Positions 33,552-43,462 of a stretch of DNA of 64,000 nt are shown here, piece after piece; positions within the stretch are counted from its first letter, which is position 1, and each line of letters opens with the position of its first letter. Under the pieces are notes generated by a model. That model searched no databases and was not told where the DNA came from. It saw only the letters and a list, made by a program, of their open reading frames with translations. The stretch comes from Cupriavidus necator A5-1 (lineage in GTDB: Bacteria; Pseudomonadota; Gammaproteobacteria; Burkholderiales; Burkholderiaceae), in the NCBI RefSeq assembly GCF_000744095.1, contig NZ_JQLI01000001.1, positions 3,100,001 through 3,164,000 on the forward strand, given 5' to 3'. The position numbers and the translations under genes were made by a program.

Positions 33552-35000
33552 ATGCTGAACCTCAAGGATGCTTCGCTGCTGCGGCAGCAGTGCTATATCG
33601 ACGGCCGCTGGATCGATGGCGAACGCCGCATCGACGTGACCAACCCCGCCACCGGCGAGCGCGTGGGCCAGGTGCCGCAACTGGGCGCGGACGAAACCCG
33701 CCAGGCCATCGAGGCCGCCAACCGCGCGCAGCCCGCCTGGCGCGCGCGCACCGCCAAGGAACGCTCGGCGCTGCTGCGCAAATGGTTCGAGCTGATCATG
33801 GCCAACCAGGAAGACCTGGCGCGCATCATGACGGCGGAACAGGGCAAACCCATCGCCGAGGCGCGCGGCGAAATCGCCTACGCGGCCTCGTTCATCGAAT
33901 GGTTTGCCGAAGAAGGCAAGCGCGTCTACGGCGACACCATCCCCGCACCGGCCAGCAGCCAGCGCATCGTCGTCACCAAGGAGCCGGTGGGCGTATGCGC
34001 GGCCATCACGCCCTGGAACTTCCCCGCGGCGATGATCACGCGCAAGGCGGGCCCCGCGCTGGCGGTGGGCTGCACCATGGTGCTCAAGCCCGCCTCGCAG
34101 ACGCCGCTGTCCGCGCTGGCGCTGGTGGCGCTGGCCGAGCGCGCGGGCATTCCGGGCGGCGTGCTGTCGGTGGTGACCGGTTCGGCCAGCGCCATCGGCG
34201 GCGAGATGAGCAGCAACCCGCTGGTGCGCAAGCTGACCTTTACCGGCTCGACCGAGGTCGGCCGCGTGCTGATGGCGCAGACCGCGTCGACGATCAAGAA
34301 GGTGTCGATGGAGCTGGGCGGCAACGCGCCCTTTATCGTGTTCGACGATGCCGATCTCGACGCCGCCGTGGAAGGCGCGATCGTTTCGAAGTACCGCAAC
34401 GCCGGCCAGACCTGCGTCTGCGCCAACCGCATCTACGTGCAGTCCGGCGTGTACGAGGCCTTTGCGCAGAAGCTGGTGGCCGCGGTGGCGGCGCTCAAGG
34501 TCGGCAACGGCATGGAGGACGGCGTGCGCATCGGCCCGCTGATCGACGACAAGGCCGTGGCCAAGGTCGAGGAGCATATTGCCGATGCCGTCGGCAAGGG
34601 CGCACGCGTGCTGCAGGGCGGGCAACGCCACGCGCTCGGCCATTCGTTCTTCCAGCCCACCGTGCTGGCGGACGTGGCCCCCGGCATGCTGGTGGCGCGC
34701 GAGGAAACCTTCGGCCCGCTGGCGCCGCTGTTCCGCTTCGACACCGAGGACGAGGTCGTGGCCATGGCCAACGATACCGAGTTCGGCCTGGCCAGCTATT
34801 TCTACGCGCGCGACCTGGGCCGCGTCTGGCGCGTGTCAGAACGGCTGGAATACGGCATCGTCGGCGTGAACACCGGGCTGATCTCCACCGAGGTGGCGCC
34901 GTTCGGCGGCGTCAAGCAGTCGGGCGTGGGCCGCGAAGGCTCGCACTACGGCATCGACGACTACCTGGTCATCAAGTACACCTGCATGGCGGGGATCTGA
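33552..35000 (+). CDS. gabD: NAD(P)-dependent succinate-semialdehyde dehydrogenase
   Basis: The 482-residue protein is a full-length aldehyde dehydrogenase of the GabD group: IDGRWIDGERRIDVTNPATGE at the start, ITPWNFPAAMITRKAGPALAVGCTMVLKPA, catalytic Glu254 in MELGGNAPFIVFDDAD, catalytic Cys288 in NAGQTCVCANR, and VGVNTGLISTEVAPFGGVKQSG at the end. These features are characteristic of succinate- and glutarate-semialdehyde dehydrogenases. It would feed 4-aminobutyrate or 4-hydroxybutyrate carbon into the TCA cycle as succinate. No aminotransferase lies adjacent. A palindrome precedes it. Glutarate semialdehyde is an alternative substrate. Confidence 0.88.
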   Translation: MLNLKDASLLRQQCYIDGRWIDGERRIDVTNPATGERVGQVPQLGADETRQAIEAANRAQPAWRARTAKERSALLRKWFELIMANQEDLARIMTAEQGKPIAEARGEIAYAASFIEWFAEEGKRVYGDTIPAPASSQRIVVTKEPVGVCAAITPWNFPAAMITRKAGPALAVGCTMVLKPASQTPLSALALVALAERAGIPGGVLSVVTGSASAIGGEMSSNPLVRKLTFTGSTEVGRVLMAQTASTIKKVSMELGGNAPFIVFDDADLDAAVEGAIVSKYRNAGQTCVCANRIYVQSGVYEAFAQKLVAAVAALKVGNGMEDGVRIGPLIDDKAVAKVEEHIADAVGKGARVLQGGQRHALGHSFFQPTVLADVAPGMLVAREETFGPLAPLFRFDTEDEVVAMANDTEFGLASYFYARDLGRVWRVSERLEYGIVGVNTGLISTEVAPFGGVKQSGVGREGSHYGIDDYLVIKYTCMAGI

Positions 35001-35025
35001 GGCCGCCGCCGCGCCGCGCCTGCCC

Positions 35026-35892
35026 TCAGCGCGCGGCGCGCGGACCGGCAGCGCTGCCGACCGGCCCGGGCCGGCTGTCGCCGCGCAAGCGCTCGATCTG
35101 GTCGTGGAAGCACTGCATCTGCTCGAACTGATAGCTGGCCCGCTCCAAGCTGTAGCGCGTGCCAAATCCGTGCAGCGCGTCATCGGCGCCGCGCGACAGC
35201 CCTTCCAGCGCTTGCGCCAGTGCGCGCCCTTCCACGCTGCGGTGCCGGCGCAACCGCCACGACAAGGACTCCTGGCCCGGTCGCAGCAGGCTCTGGTCGA
35301 GGTAGCCAAGCCGTTCGGCCGTTTCCAGCGCGTCATACAGTGCCGACAGGTAGGCGCAAACGGACGACAACCGCTGGTTCATCTCTCCGCCGAGCCGCAG
35401 CAACTGCTGCGCGCACGCGCGAAAGCGCTCGGCCGCATACGGCTCGCCACAGCTGACGGTTTCCTGCGCATAAGCGGCACAAGCGGCATAAGCAGCATAA
35501 GCGGCCAGTGGCCGCACCGAGGCCGCCAGCCCCGGCGGCAGCACACTGGTGTAGTGGCTGGCGATGGCCCGCTGCAGCGCAGCGTCGAGTTCGCAGCAGG
35601 TGGGCACGTCCGCGTCGACGTAGAACTCCAGCAACGCCGGCTGGCCCTGCCCCATCGATACCACGGTACGCGCGGGCAGGTGCCTGGCCGTGGCCAGCAC
35701 TGCCAGCACGGCGTCGGCGCAGCCGTGAACATCGCCCTCGCCGCCCAGCGCCTGCACGATGTCCTGGGCCTGCAGCGGGCCGACGATTTCCGTACGGATC
35801 GCCGCGGGCATGAAGGCGCCCCCGCGCCCGCACCGGCCCGCCATGGCTGCGTGCAGGTTCATCCCGACATGGGTGATCGCATTGCCCGTCAT
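35026..35892 (-). CDS. Unrecognised 288-residue protein
   Basis: I do not recognise this family. The gene starts at 35892 with a strong GGAGGG ribosome site, so it is likely real. The product has no signal peptide or membrane segment. The N-terminal half alternates beta-like and helical stretches (ARTVVSMGQGQPALLEFYVDAD). A central Ala/Tyr/Cys repeat (AAYAAYAACAAYA) comes from a 9-bp DNA repeat. The C-terminal half is helical and rich in Leu, Arg and Gln (SSVCAYLSALYDALETAERLG, YSLERASYQFEQMQCFHDQIERL), perhaps a coiled coil. It follows the FlhD-like remnant, but it is not FlhC. Confidence 0.7.
   Translation of the reverse strand: MTGNAITHVGMNLHAAMAGRCGRGGAFMPAAIRTEIVGPLQAQDIVQALGGEGDVHGCADAVLAVLATARHLPARTVVSMGQGQPALLEFYVDADVPTCCELDAALQRAIASHYTSVLPPGLAASVRPLAAYAAYAACAAYAQETVSCGEPYAAERFRACAQQLLRLGGEMNQRLSSVCAYLSALYDALETAERLGYLDQSLLRPGQESLSWRLRRHRSVEGRALAQALEGLSRGADDALHGFGTRYSLERASYQFEQMQCFHDQIERLRGDSRPGPVGSAAGPRAAR
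35468..35503. repeat. 9-bp tandem repeat, four copies
   Basis: Four consecutive 9-bp units (GCATAAGCG, GCACAAGCG, GCATAAGCA, GCATAAGCG) lie in frame in the unrecognised protein gene, where they encode its Ala/Tyr/Cys repeat. Copy-number change would lengthen or shorten the protein by three residues without a frameshift. Confidence 0.85.
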
Positions 35893-35976
35893 ATAGCCCT
35901 CCGAAGTTGAGTCCTGTGCCCGACCTGCCGGGCGATGTTCCGATGTTGACCAGCACGCCTGCCGACGGCCGCGGCG

Positions 35977-36314
35977 TCATGCGTGATCGCCGCCGTCCTG
36001 CGACGCCATCACGATCGCCGCATGCATGTTCTGCAGCGCGTGCGGCGGCCCGGTCCCGGTCAGGCCCGCCAGCAGCCGGCTGTCGTCCAGCCGGAAGCGG
36101 CACAGCACCAGGTTCGAGCGCGCCAGCGCCACCATCTGCGCCGGCGTCAGCGCCGCCAGCGCGCAGCCCAGCTCCCGCCCGAGGCCGAGCCGGAACAGGG
36201 CCTCGGCCTCGTTCTCGCGCATCAGCCGCTGCACCAGCAGGGGGTAGGACAGGTTCAGTTCCTTGATTTCGCTGACGATCCCGCTGGCGGCTGGCTTGGG
36301 CTCGATGGCGACAT
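35977..36314 (-). pseudogene. FlhD-like flagellar regulator, frameshifted near its start
   Basis: The segment encodes most of an FlhD-type protein: SEIKELNLSYPLLVQRLMREN, then EALFRLGLGRELGCALAALTPAQMVALARSN and LVLCRFRLDDSRLL, which align with FlhD (for example its FRLG, ALTLPQM and CHFRFD positions). In this frame no ATG, GTG or TTG lies upstream of the first helix. In the neighbouring frame an ATG at 36314 reads MSPSSPSQPPA, which would join naturally after a one-base shift near 36290. An internal GTG at 36234 would give only an 85-residue stump lacking the dimerising helix. No flhC or other flagellar genes are visible. Likely inactive, or the shift is a sequencing error. Confidence 0.65.
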
Positions 36315-36377
36315 CCCATCGCCCCGCTCTGGCTGGCCGGCGCCGTCATTCGAGGCGCGATGCGTTGCCGGCACACG

Positions 36378-37004
36378 CTACGGGCCCCGATGGCAGGGCC
36401 GCCGCCCCGTGCTCTGGCGCAGGCGTACGCTCAGAGAGCGTCGGGCGCTCGGCGATGGCCCGCAACGCGTGCCGTCGGCCAGCCACAGCAGGAAGGTCAC
36501 CAGCCGCTCCTCGGCCGTCATCAGTGCCAGCATGGTCTGCAGCGCCCGCGCGCGCTGCGCCTGGCGGTCCAGCGCCAGGAATAGCTGGTTGCCCAGCGCG
36601 GGTGTGTGCGCGGAGGCGGCGCGCAGCACCTCCACCGGGATCCGGCACAACTTGGTGTCTTCCAGCGCTGTTGCATAAGACACATATTGCGGACGGGCCA
36701 GGCTATCCAGGCCCACCATGTCGCCGGGGAAGTGGAAGCCGACCACCTGGGTGCGCCCGTCCTCGGTCGTGACATGCGTCTTCACCGTACCGACACGGAT
36801 CGCGTACAGCGCGCCCACGGGGTCGCCGAGCAGGTATAGCGACTGGCGCTTGCGCAGCCGCACCGTGTGCAGCTGCGCCTGGGTGTCCGCCGGAGCGCGG
36901 CCCGCGCGCACCAGCCCGCCCGCCAGGCAGAGCCGTGCCACCTGGCAGCTGGCGCAGCATGGCACCGGGTCGGGCGGCGGGGGGCGTTCGCGGAGCTGGG
37001 TCAT
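36378..37004 (-). pseudogene. CRP/FNR-family regulator that has lost its DNA-binding domain
   Basis: The 208-residue frame begins MTQLRERPPPPDPVPCCASCQ with the FNR-type cysteine pattern C-x2-C-x5-C (CASCQVARLC), followed by a cyclic-nucleotide-like barrel (LYLLGDPVGALYAIRVGTVKTHV, GFHFPGDMVGLDSLA) with a further Cys in DTKLCRIP, and the dimer helix ending RLVTFLLWLADG. A helix-turn-helix of about 70 residues should follow but is absent. Instead the frame reads unrelated residues to a stop. In the next frame the sequence is ALRAIAERP, like the very end of FNR proteins, so a deletion removed the DNA-binding domain and shifted the frame. It is probably non-functional as an oxygen-sensing regulator. 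Confidence 0.75.
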
Positions 37005-37385
37005 TGGCGCCTCTTGCAAGCGCCCGGAGGGCGGATAAATGACATGTTTGTGCCAGGCGGCGGGATCGAATACATCATTCCGTGACAAATATTGACGGCG
37101 TAAAAAACCTGTGACGCATTCTTGCGGACGGAGGATTTCTGAACCATCTGTACATTCCCAATCTCCGCTCGGAATCTTCCGACTTTGCGCGGAGGCCGCG
37201 AATCCCGCCCAGCGCGGCAAGAGCCGGGGGCACCTGGCGCGAATCGTGCTGCGCCACGGCTGTCACCAGGGCGCGGCGCTTGCCCCGCCGGGTTCCGGCT
37301 GGCGTATGCTTGCAGCACGACGACGATCGCGCACCGGACGCCCTCCCCCGAACACATATCGGGAAAACGCCGTTCAGGACATGCC
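37005..37385. other. Intergenic region between the FNR-like gene and the sensor kinase
   Basis: A 381-bp space between divergent genes. No protein-like frame or clear FNR box (TTGAT-N4-ATCAA) was seen. The segment 37075-37150 is AT-rich. TATGCT at 37304-37309 is a possible -10 for the sensor kinase, without a convincing -35. Confidence 0.35.
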
Positions 37386-39380
<1,995 letters not shown>

Positions 39381-39489
39381 CGCGTTCCCCGCGCCAAACC
39401 CCATCTTCGCCAATGCCAAACCCGCGGCCGCGCGCGCTGCGACACACTGACGGCCGTTCCATCGCACAAGACACAGAAAGGAGACAGCG

Positions 39490-40479
39490 ATGCAGGGTTG
39501 GAAGGTGGGGATCAGGCGCGCAGCCACGGGGCTGCTGATGGCGTTCGCCGCCACCGCGGCGGGGACCGCCCTGGCGGACTATCCGGACAAGCCGGTGCGA
39601 CTGGTAGTGCCGTTCCCGCCGGGCGGCGCCACCGACCTGCTGGCGCGCGAGATCGGCAATGCGCTGTCGGTGCGGCTGCATCAGCCGGTGGTGATCGACA
39701 ACCGGCCCGGCGCCGGCGGCAACCTGGCGGCGATCGCCGTGGCGCGCGCGCCGGCCGACGGCTACACGCTGCTGTTCGGCACCTTCGGATCGCTGGCGGT
39801 CAACAAGAGCCTGTATGACAAGCCCGGCTACGACCCGCTAAAAGACTTCGCCCCGGTGGCCCCGGTGGCCTACCTGCCCAACGTGCTGGTGGTGCACCCA
39901 AGCGTGCCCGCGCGCAATGTGCAGGAGCTGCTGGCGCTGGCGCGCAAGGAGCCGGGCAAGCTGACCTATGGCTCGTTCGGCAATGGCTCGTCGTCGCACC
40001 TGGCGGGTGAGCTGTTCACGCACCTGGCCGGGGTCAACATCACGCACATCCCCTACAAGGGCAGCGCGGCGTCGATGACCGACCTGATCGGCGGGCGCAT
40101 CACCATGATGTTCGACAGCGTCTCGACCGCGCTGCCGTATATCCGCGACAACCGCGTGCGCGCGCTGGCGGTCACCACGCAGAAGCCCTCCGACCAGCTC
40201 CCCGGCGTGCCCACGCTGGCCACGGCCGGCGTGCCCAACTACGAACTGACCGCCTGGTTCGGCGTGGCCGCGCCGGCCGGCACCCCCAAGGCAGTGATCG
40301 ACCGCCTCAACGGCGAGATCGTGGCCGCGCTGAAGCAGCCGGAAATGGCGGCAAAGCTGGCCAGCCAGGGCACGGTGCCGTTCCCGGCCACGCCGGCGCA
40401 GTTCGGCAGCTATATCCGCGCGCAGTACGAGAAATGGGACGCCATTGTCAAGGGCGCCAATATCCGGCTCGATAACTAA
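39490..40479 (+). CDS. Bug/TctC-family periplasmic solute receptor
   Basis: The 329-residue receptor has a signal peptide (hydrophobic TGLLMAFAATAAGTALA) and YPDKPVRLVVPFPPGGATDLLAREIG, VVIDNRPGAGGNLAAIA, and HIPYKGSAASMTDLIGGRITMMFDSV. AGGAGACAGCG precedes the ATG. It lies 109 bp after the sensor kinase and is convergent with the first IclR gene, 15 bp away. It may serve the aromatic-acid operon at 42458-46949, which also has its own MFS transporter. No TctA/TctB genes are present. Confidence 0.92.
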   Translation: MQGWKVGIRRAATGLLMAFAATAAGTALADYPDKPVRLVVPFPPGGATDLLAREIGNALSVRLHQPVVIDNRPGAGGNLAAIAVARAPADGYTLLFGTFGSLAVNKSLYDKPGYDPLKDFAPVAPVAYLPNVLVVHPSVPARNVQELLALARKEPGKLTYGSFGNGSSSHLAGELFTHLAGVNITHIPYKGSAASMTDLIGGRITMMFDSVSTALPYIRDNRVRALAVTTQKPSDQLPGVPTLATAGVPNYELTAWFGVAAPAGTPKAVIDRLNGEIVAALKQPEMAAKLASQGTVPFPATPAQFGSYIRAQYEKWDAIVKGANIRLDN

Positions 40480-40494
40480 GCCAACCGGCCAGCT

Positions 40495-41349
40495 TCACTG
40501 GGCCTTCAGCGCCCCGAAGCGCCACGACAGCCGCCGCGCCGCCTGCCGCACCAGTGCGGCGGTGGCGCCTTCGGTGCTGCTGTCGAAGCTGCCGCTCGAG
40601 CCCATCACCGCGATCACCAGCGCCAGGCTGCCGGTATGGTCGAACACCGGCGCAGCCAGCGTGTCGATGCCGGGCACCGGGTGGCTGAGCGCATTGTCGA
40701 CCTGCGCGGCACGCACGCGCGCCAGCCGTTCGGCATAATCCCGGGCCAGCTTGCCGCCAGCGGCGAGCCCTTCCGAGGCCGCCGCGCCGGCCATGCGCAG
40801 GTGGTCGGATTCCAGCAAGCCCGCCAGCACATTCTCCGGCAGGCAGGCCGCCACCGTGCGGCCGATCGCGGTATGGACCAGCGACAGCACCGTGCCCACG
40901 CGCAGGCTCACATGTTGCGGGCGTGCCGCCTCCTCCAGCCGGACCACGGTCGGCCCCAGCGGCCCCAGCACCGCCATCGCCACGCTCAGGCCGGTGGCCC
41001 CGGCCAGCTCGATCACTTCCGGCTCGGCCTCGCGCGTGGGCGACAGCCGCTGCAGCGCGATCAGGCCCAGTTCCAGGCCGAGCGGCCCGCACAGGTAGTT
41101 GCCCGCGCCGTCGCGCGCCAGCAGGCCGGTCTTCTGCAGGCTCACCAGGTGTGGGAAGGCCTTGGCCGCGGGCATGCCTGCCGCCAGCGCCAGGTCGCGC
41201 AGCGCCAGCGGCCGGCCCGCCGCGACCAGCGCGGACAGCAGTTGCCCGGTGCTGTCGAGCGACTGGATGCCGCGTTGCGGCTTGCCGCCTTCGGTTTCCC
41301 CGTCGGGGGATTGCGGGGCTTCTGCGATCGGATCTTTCGCACGCGTCAT
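40495..41349 (-). CDS. IclR-family transcriptional regulator (second of an overlapping pair)
   Basis: The 284-residue protein has an IclR winged helix (GIQSLDSTGQLLSALVAAGRPLALRDLALAAGMPAAKAFPHLVSLQKTGLLARD) and an effector domain with VAMAVLGPLGPTVVRLEEAARPQHVSLRVGTVLSLVHTAIGR. Its ATG overlaps the stop of the upstream IclR gene by ATGA, so the two are translationally coupled and might form a heteromer. They are divergent from the MBL/flavin-hydroxylase operon and are its likely regulators. The C-terminus resembles the upstream copy (SGSFDSS versus TGAIDVD). Confidence 0.9.
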   Translation of the reverse strand: MTRAKDPIAEAPQSPDGETEGGKPQRGIQSLDSTGQLLSALVAAGRPLALRDLALAAGMPAAKAFPHLVSLQKTGLLARDGAGNYLCGPLGLELGLIALQRLSPTREAEPEVIELAGATGLSVAMAVLGPLGPTVVRLEEAARPQHVSLRVGTVLSLVHTAIGRTVAACLPENVLAGLLESDHLRMAGAAASEGLAAGGKLARDYAERLARVRAAQVDNALSHPVPGIDTLAAPVFDHTGSLALVIAVMGSSGSFDSSTEGATAALVRQAARRLSWRFGALKAQ

Positions 41350-42155
41350 GCCGGACGTCCCTGTTCCTGCCGCAGCGCGGCGCCGATGTCCGTGGCCGCC
41401 GCCTGCAGCGCCTGCGCGGCCGCGCCGCGCCAGTCAACGTCGATGGCGCCGGTCGAGCCGACCAGGGTCAGCACCAGTCGCAGCACGCCGGCGGCGTCCA
41501 GCACCGGCACGCTGAGGCTGCTGACGGCGGGGCTGGGGGTATCGATGCTGCGCTCGATGCCGCGCTCGCGGATGGCCTGCAGCGCTGCGCTGAAGGCGGC
41601 CAGCTCGGCCTCCGTCGCGCCCGGCTGCTGCACGCGCCATAGCGGCTGCCATTGCGGCGGCGGCTGGAAAGCGCAGAACACGCGCCCGGTGGCGGTGGCA
41701 GCCAGCGCCATCACCGTGCCTACGTGCAGATTCACATGCAGCGGCGCGCTGGCCGGCACATAGCGCACGATGGTCGGCCCCTGCGGGCCGGCAATGCTGA
41801 TCGCCACGCTGAAGCCGGACCCCTGCGCCAGCGCATCCACCCGCGGCAGCGCCGCGCGGTAGGCCGGGTCCTGCTCCAGGTGCAGCAGGCCCAGCTGCAG
41901 CGACAGCGGCCCGGGCTCGTAGCGGCCTGACAGGTGGTCGCGCTTGATCAGGCCCAGCCGCGTCAGGCTGACCAGGTAGGCATGCGCCTGCGCTGGCGCC
42001 AGCTGCGCGGCCTCGGCCAGCGCGGCCAGCGGCATCGGCGTGCGCGCGGCGGCCAGCGCGGCCAGCAGGCGCCCGCCCACCTCCACGCTCTGGATGCCGC
42101 GCTGCGTCTTGTCGGCTACCTGCGTACCTTCGTCTCCCGCCTTGCGCCTGGCCAT
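41346..42155 (-). CDS. IclR-family transcriptional regulator (first of an overlapping pair)
   Basis: The 269-residue protein has the same layout as its downstream partner: RGIQSVEVGGRLLAALAAARTPMPLAALAEAAQLAPAQAHAYLVSLTRLGLIKRD in the DNA-binding domain, then IAGPQGPTIVRYVPASAPLHVNLHVGTVMALAATATGR in the effector domain. The pair probably arose by tandem duplication. The gene is divergent from the MBL-fold gene at 42458 across a 302-bp region that holds a good promoter and repeated half-site-like sequences, so it likely controls that operon. Aromatic acids are common IclR effectors. Confidence 0.9.
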   Translation of the reverse strand: MARRKAGDEGTQVADKTQRGIQSVEVGGRLLAALAAARTPMPLAALAEAAQLAPAQAHAYLVSLTRLGLIKRDHLSGRYEPGPLSLQLGLLHLEQDPAYRAALPRVDALAQGSGFSVAISIAGPQGPTIVRYVPASAPLHVNLHVGTVMALAATATGRVFCAFQPPPQWQPLWRVQQPGATEAELAAFSAALQAIRERGIERSIDTPSPAVSSLSVPVLDAAGVLRLVLTLVGSTGAIDVDWRGAAAQALQAAATDIGAALRQEQGRPA

Positions 42156-42302
42156 TGCCGTCCTGTGTGATCGGAAAACCCGGATATTAATCGAACGCCT
42201 CTGGCGAGCGCTCCTAGGGGGGTTTACCCGCGCCTGTCCCGGGCCCTTTCATGCCGACTCCTGCACACGGCAAATATTTATCATAGGCTAATCGTTTCGC
42301 TA

Positions 42303-42331
42303 TTGATTAATTTTCGAACGTTTCCTAAGAT
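42303..42331 (+). promoter_or_regulatory. Sigma-70-like promoter of the MBL/flavin-hydroxylase operon
   Basis: TTGATT at 42303-42308 and TAAGAT at 42326-42331 are separated by exactly 17 bp, about 125 bp before the MBL start. The spacer contains TTCGAACG; a related TTAAT/CGAACG sequence lies near the IclR start at about 42186. These repeats are candidate IclR sites. The remaining part of 42156-42457 shows no gene. Confidence 0.55.
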
Positions 42332-42457
42332 TGCACTACCCCGTCGCACCAGTCGTGACACATCCATAGAAACGGGGCGAGACAGCCCGCGTGGCCCCGC
42401 TGCGCATCACTGCATGTCCGTGCGCCGTCTCGCCGCCCCACACAGAGGAAAGACGCC

Positions 42458-43417
42458 ATGTCCAAGGCATTCGCATCCCAGGCCGACCTGGAAGAAAAGC
42501 AGATCACCTTTACCCAGCTTTCCGAGAACGCCTGGGCCTACACCGCCGAAGGCGATCCCAACTCGGGCGTGATCATCGGCGACGACGGCGTGCTGATCGT
42601 CGATACCACCGCCACCCCGGCGATGGCGCAGGACCTGATCGCCCGCATCCGCAGCATCACCGACAAGCCGATCAAGTACGTGGTGCTGTCGCACTACCAC
42701 GCGGTGCGCGTGCTGGGCGCGTCGGCCTACTTCGCCGAAGGCGCGCAGCAGATCATCGCCAGCCGCGGCACCTGGGAAATGATCGTCGAGCGCGGCGAAG
42801 CCGACATGAAGTCCGAGATCGAACGCTTCCCGCGCCTGTTCGCCGGCGTCGAGACCGTACCTGGCCTGACCTGGCCGACGCTGGTATTCGAGAAGGAAAT
42901 CACGCTGTTCCTGGGCAAGCTGGAAGTGCGCATCGCCCACCTGGGCTCGGGCCACACCAAGGGCGACACCGTGGTCTGGCTGCCGCAGCAGAAGGTGCTG
43001 TTCTCCGGCGACCTGGTCGAGTACGACGCCGCCTGCTATTGCGGCGACGCCCAGCTGGAGGACTGGCCGGCCACGCTGGACGCGCTGCAGGCGCTCAATC
43101 CGGAGAAGCTGGTGCCCGGCCGCGGCCCCGCGCTGACCACGCCGGAGGAAGTGAAGAAGGGCATCGCCTACACCAAGGACTTCGTCACCACGCTGTTCCA
43201 GTCCGGCAAGGAAGCCGTGGCCGAGAAGCTCGACCTGAAGGCCGCGATGGCGCACACCCGCCGCGCGATGGATCCCAAGTTCGGCCACGTCTTTATCTAC
43301 GAGCACTGCCTGCCCTTTGACGTCTCGCGCGCCTACGACGAGGCCAGCGGCATCCGCCACCCGCGCATCTGGACCGCCCAGCGCGACAAGGAAATGTGGG
43401 CCGCGCTGCAGGATTGA
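42458..43417 (+). CDS. MBL-fold metallo-hydrolase with degenerate metal motif
   Basis: The 319-residue protein has the metallo-beta-lactamase fold: GVIIGDDGVLIVDTTATPAMAQDL, then LSHYHAVRVLGAS, LGSGHTKGDTVVWLPQQKVLFSGDLV and a late His/Pro-rich segment. The canonical HxHxDH motif is changed to HYHAVRV, losing the Asp and third His that hold the second zinc, while the later GHTKGD and FSGDLV ligands remain. It may bind one metal. It begins the operon with a flavin hydroxylase, where it could hydrolyse a lactone or thioester intermediate. Ribosome site GAGGAAAG precedes the ATG. Confidence 0.85.
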   Translation: MSKAFASQADLEEKQITFTQLSENAWAYTAEGDPNSGVIIGDDGVLIVDTTATPAMAQDLIARIRSITDKPIKYVVLSHYHAVRVLGASAYFAEGAQQIIASRGTWEMIVERGEADMKSEIERFPRLFAGVETVPGLTWPTLVFEKEITLFLGKLEVRIAHLGSGHTKGDTVVWLPQQKVLFSGDLVEYDAACYCGDAQLEDWPATLDALQALNPEKLVPGRGPALTTPEEVKKGIAYTKDFVTTLFQSGKEAVAEKLDLKAAMAHTRRAMDPKFGHVFIYEHCLPFDVSRAYDEASGIRHPRIWTAQRDKEMWAALQD

Positions 43418-43462
43418 GCCATAGAGGACACAAGCAACAAAGACGTGGATGGAGACACAAGC

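Noticed and set aside
35026..35892. FlhC partner of the FlhD-like remnant
   Set aside because: The protein is longer than FlhC, lacks its cysteine zinc cluster and shows no similarity in the regions compared.
37005..37385. FNR box upstream of the sensor kinase
   Set aside because: No TTGAT-N4-ATCAA-like site could be found in the intergenic DNA.
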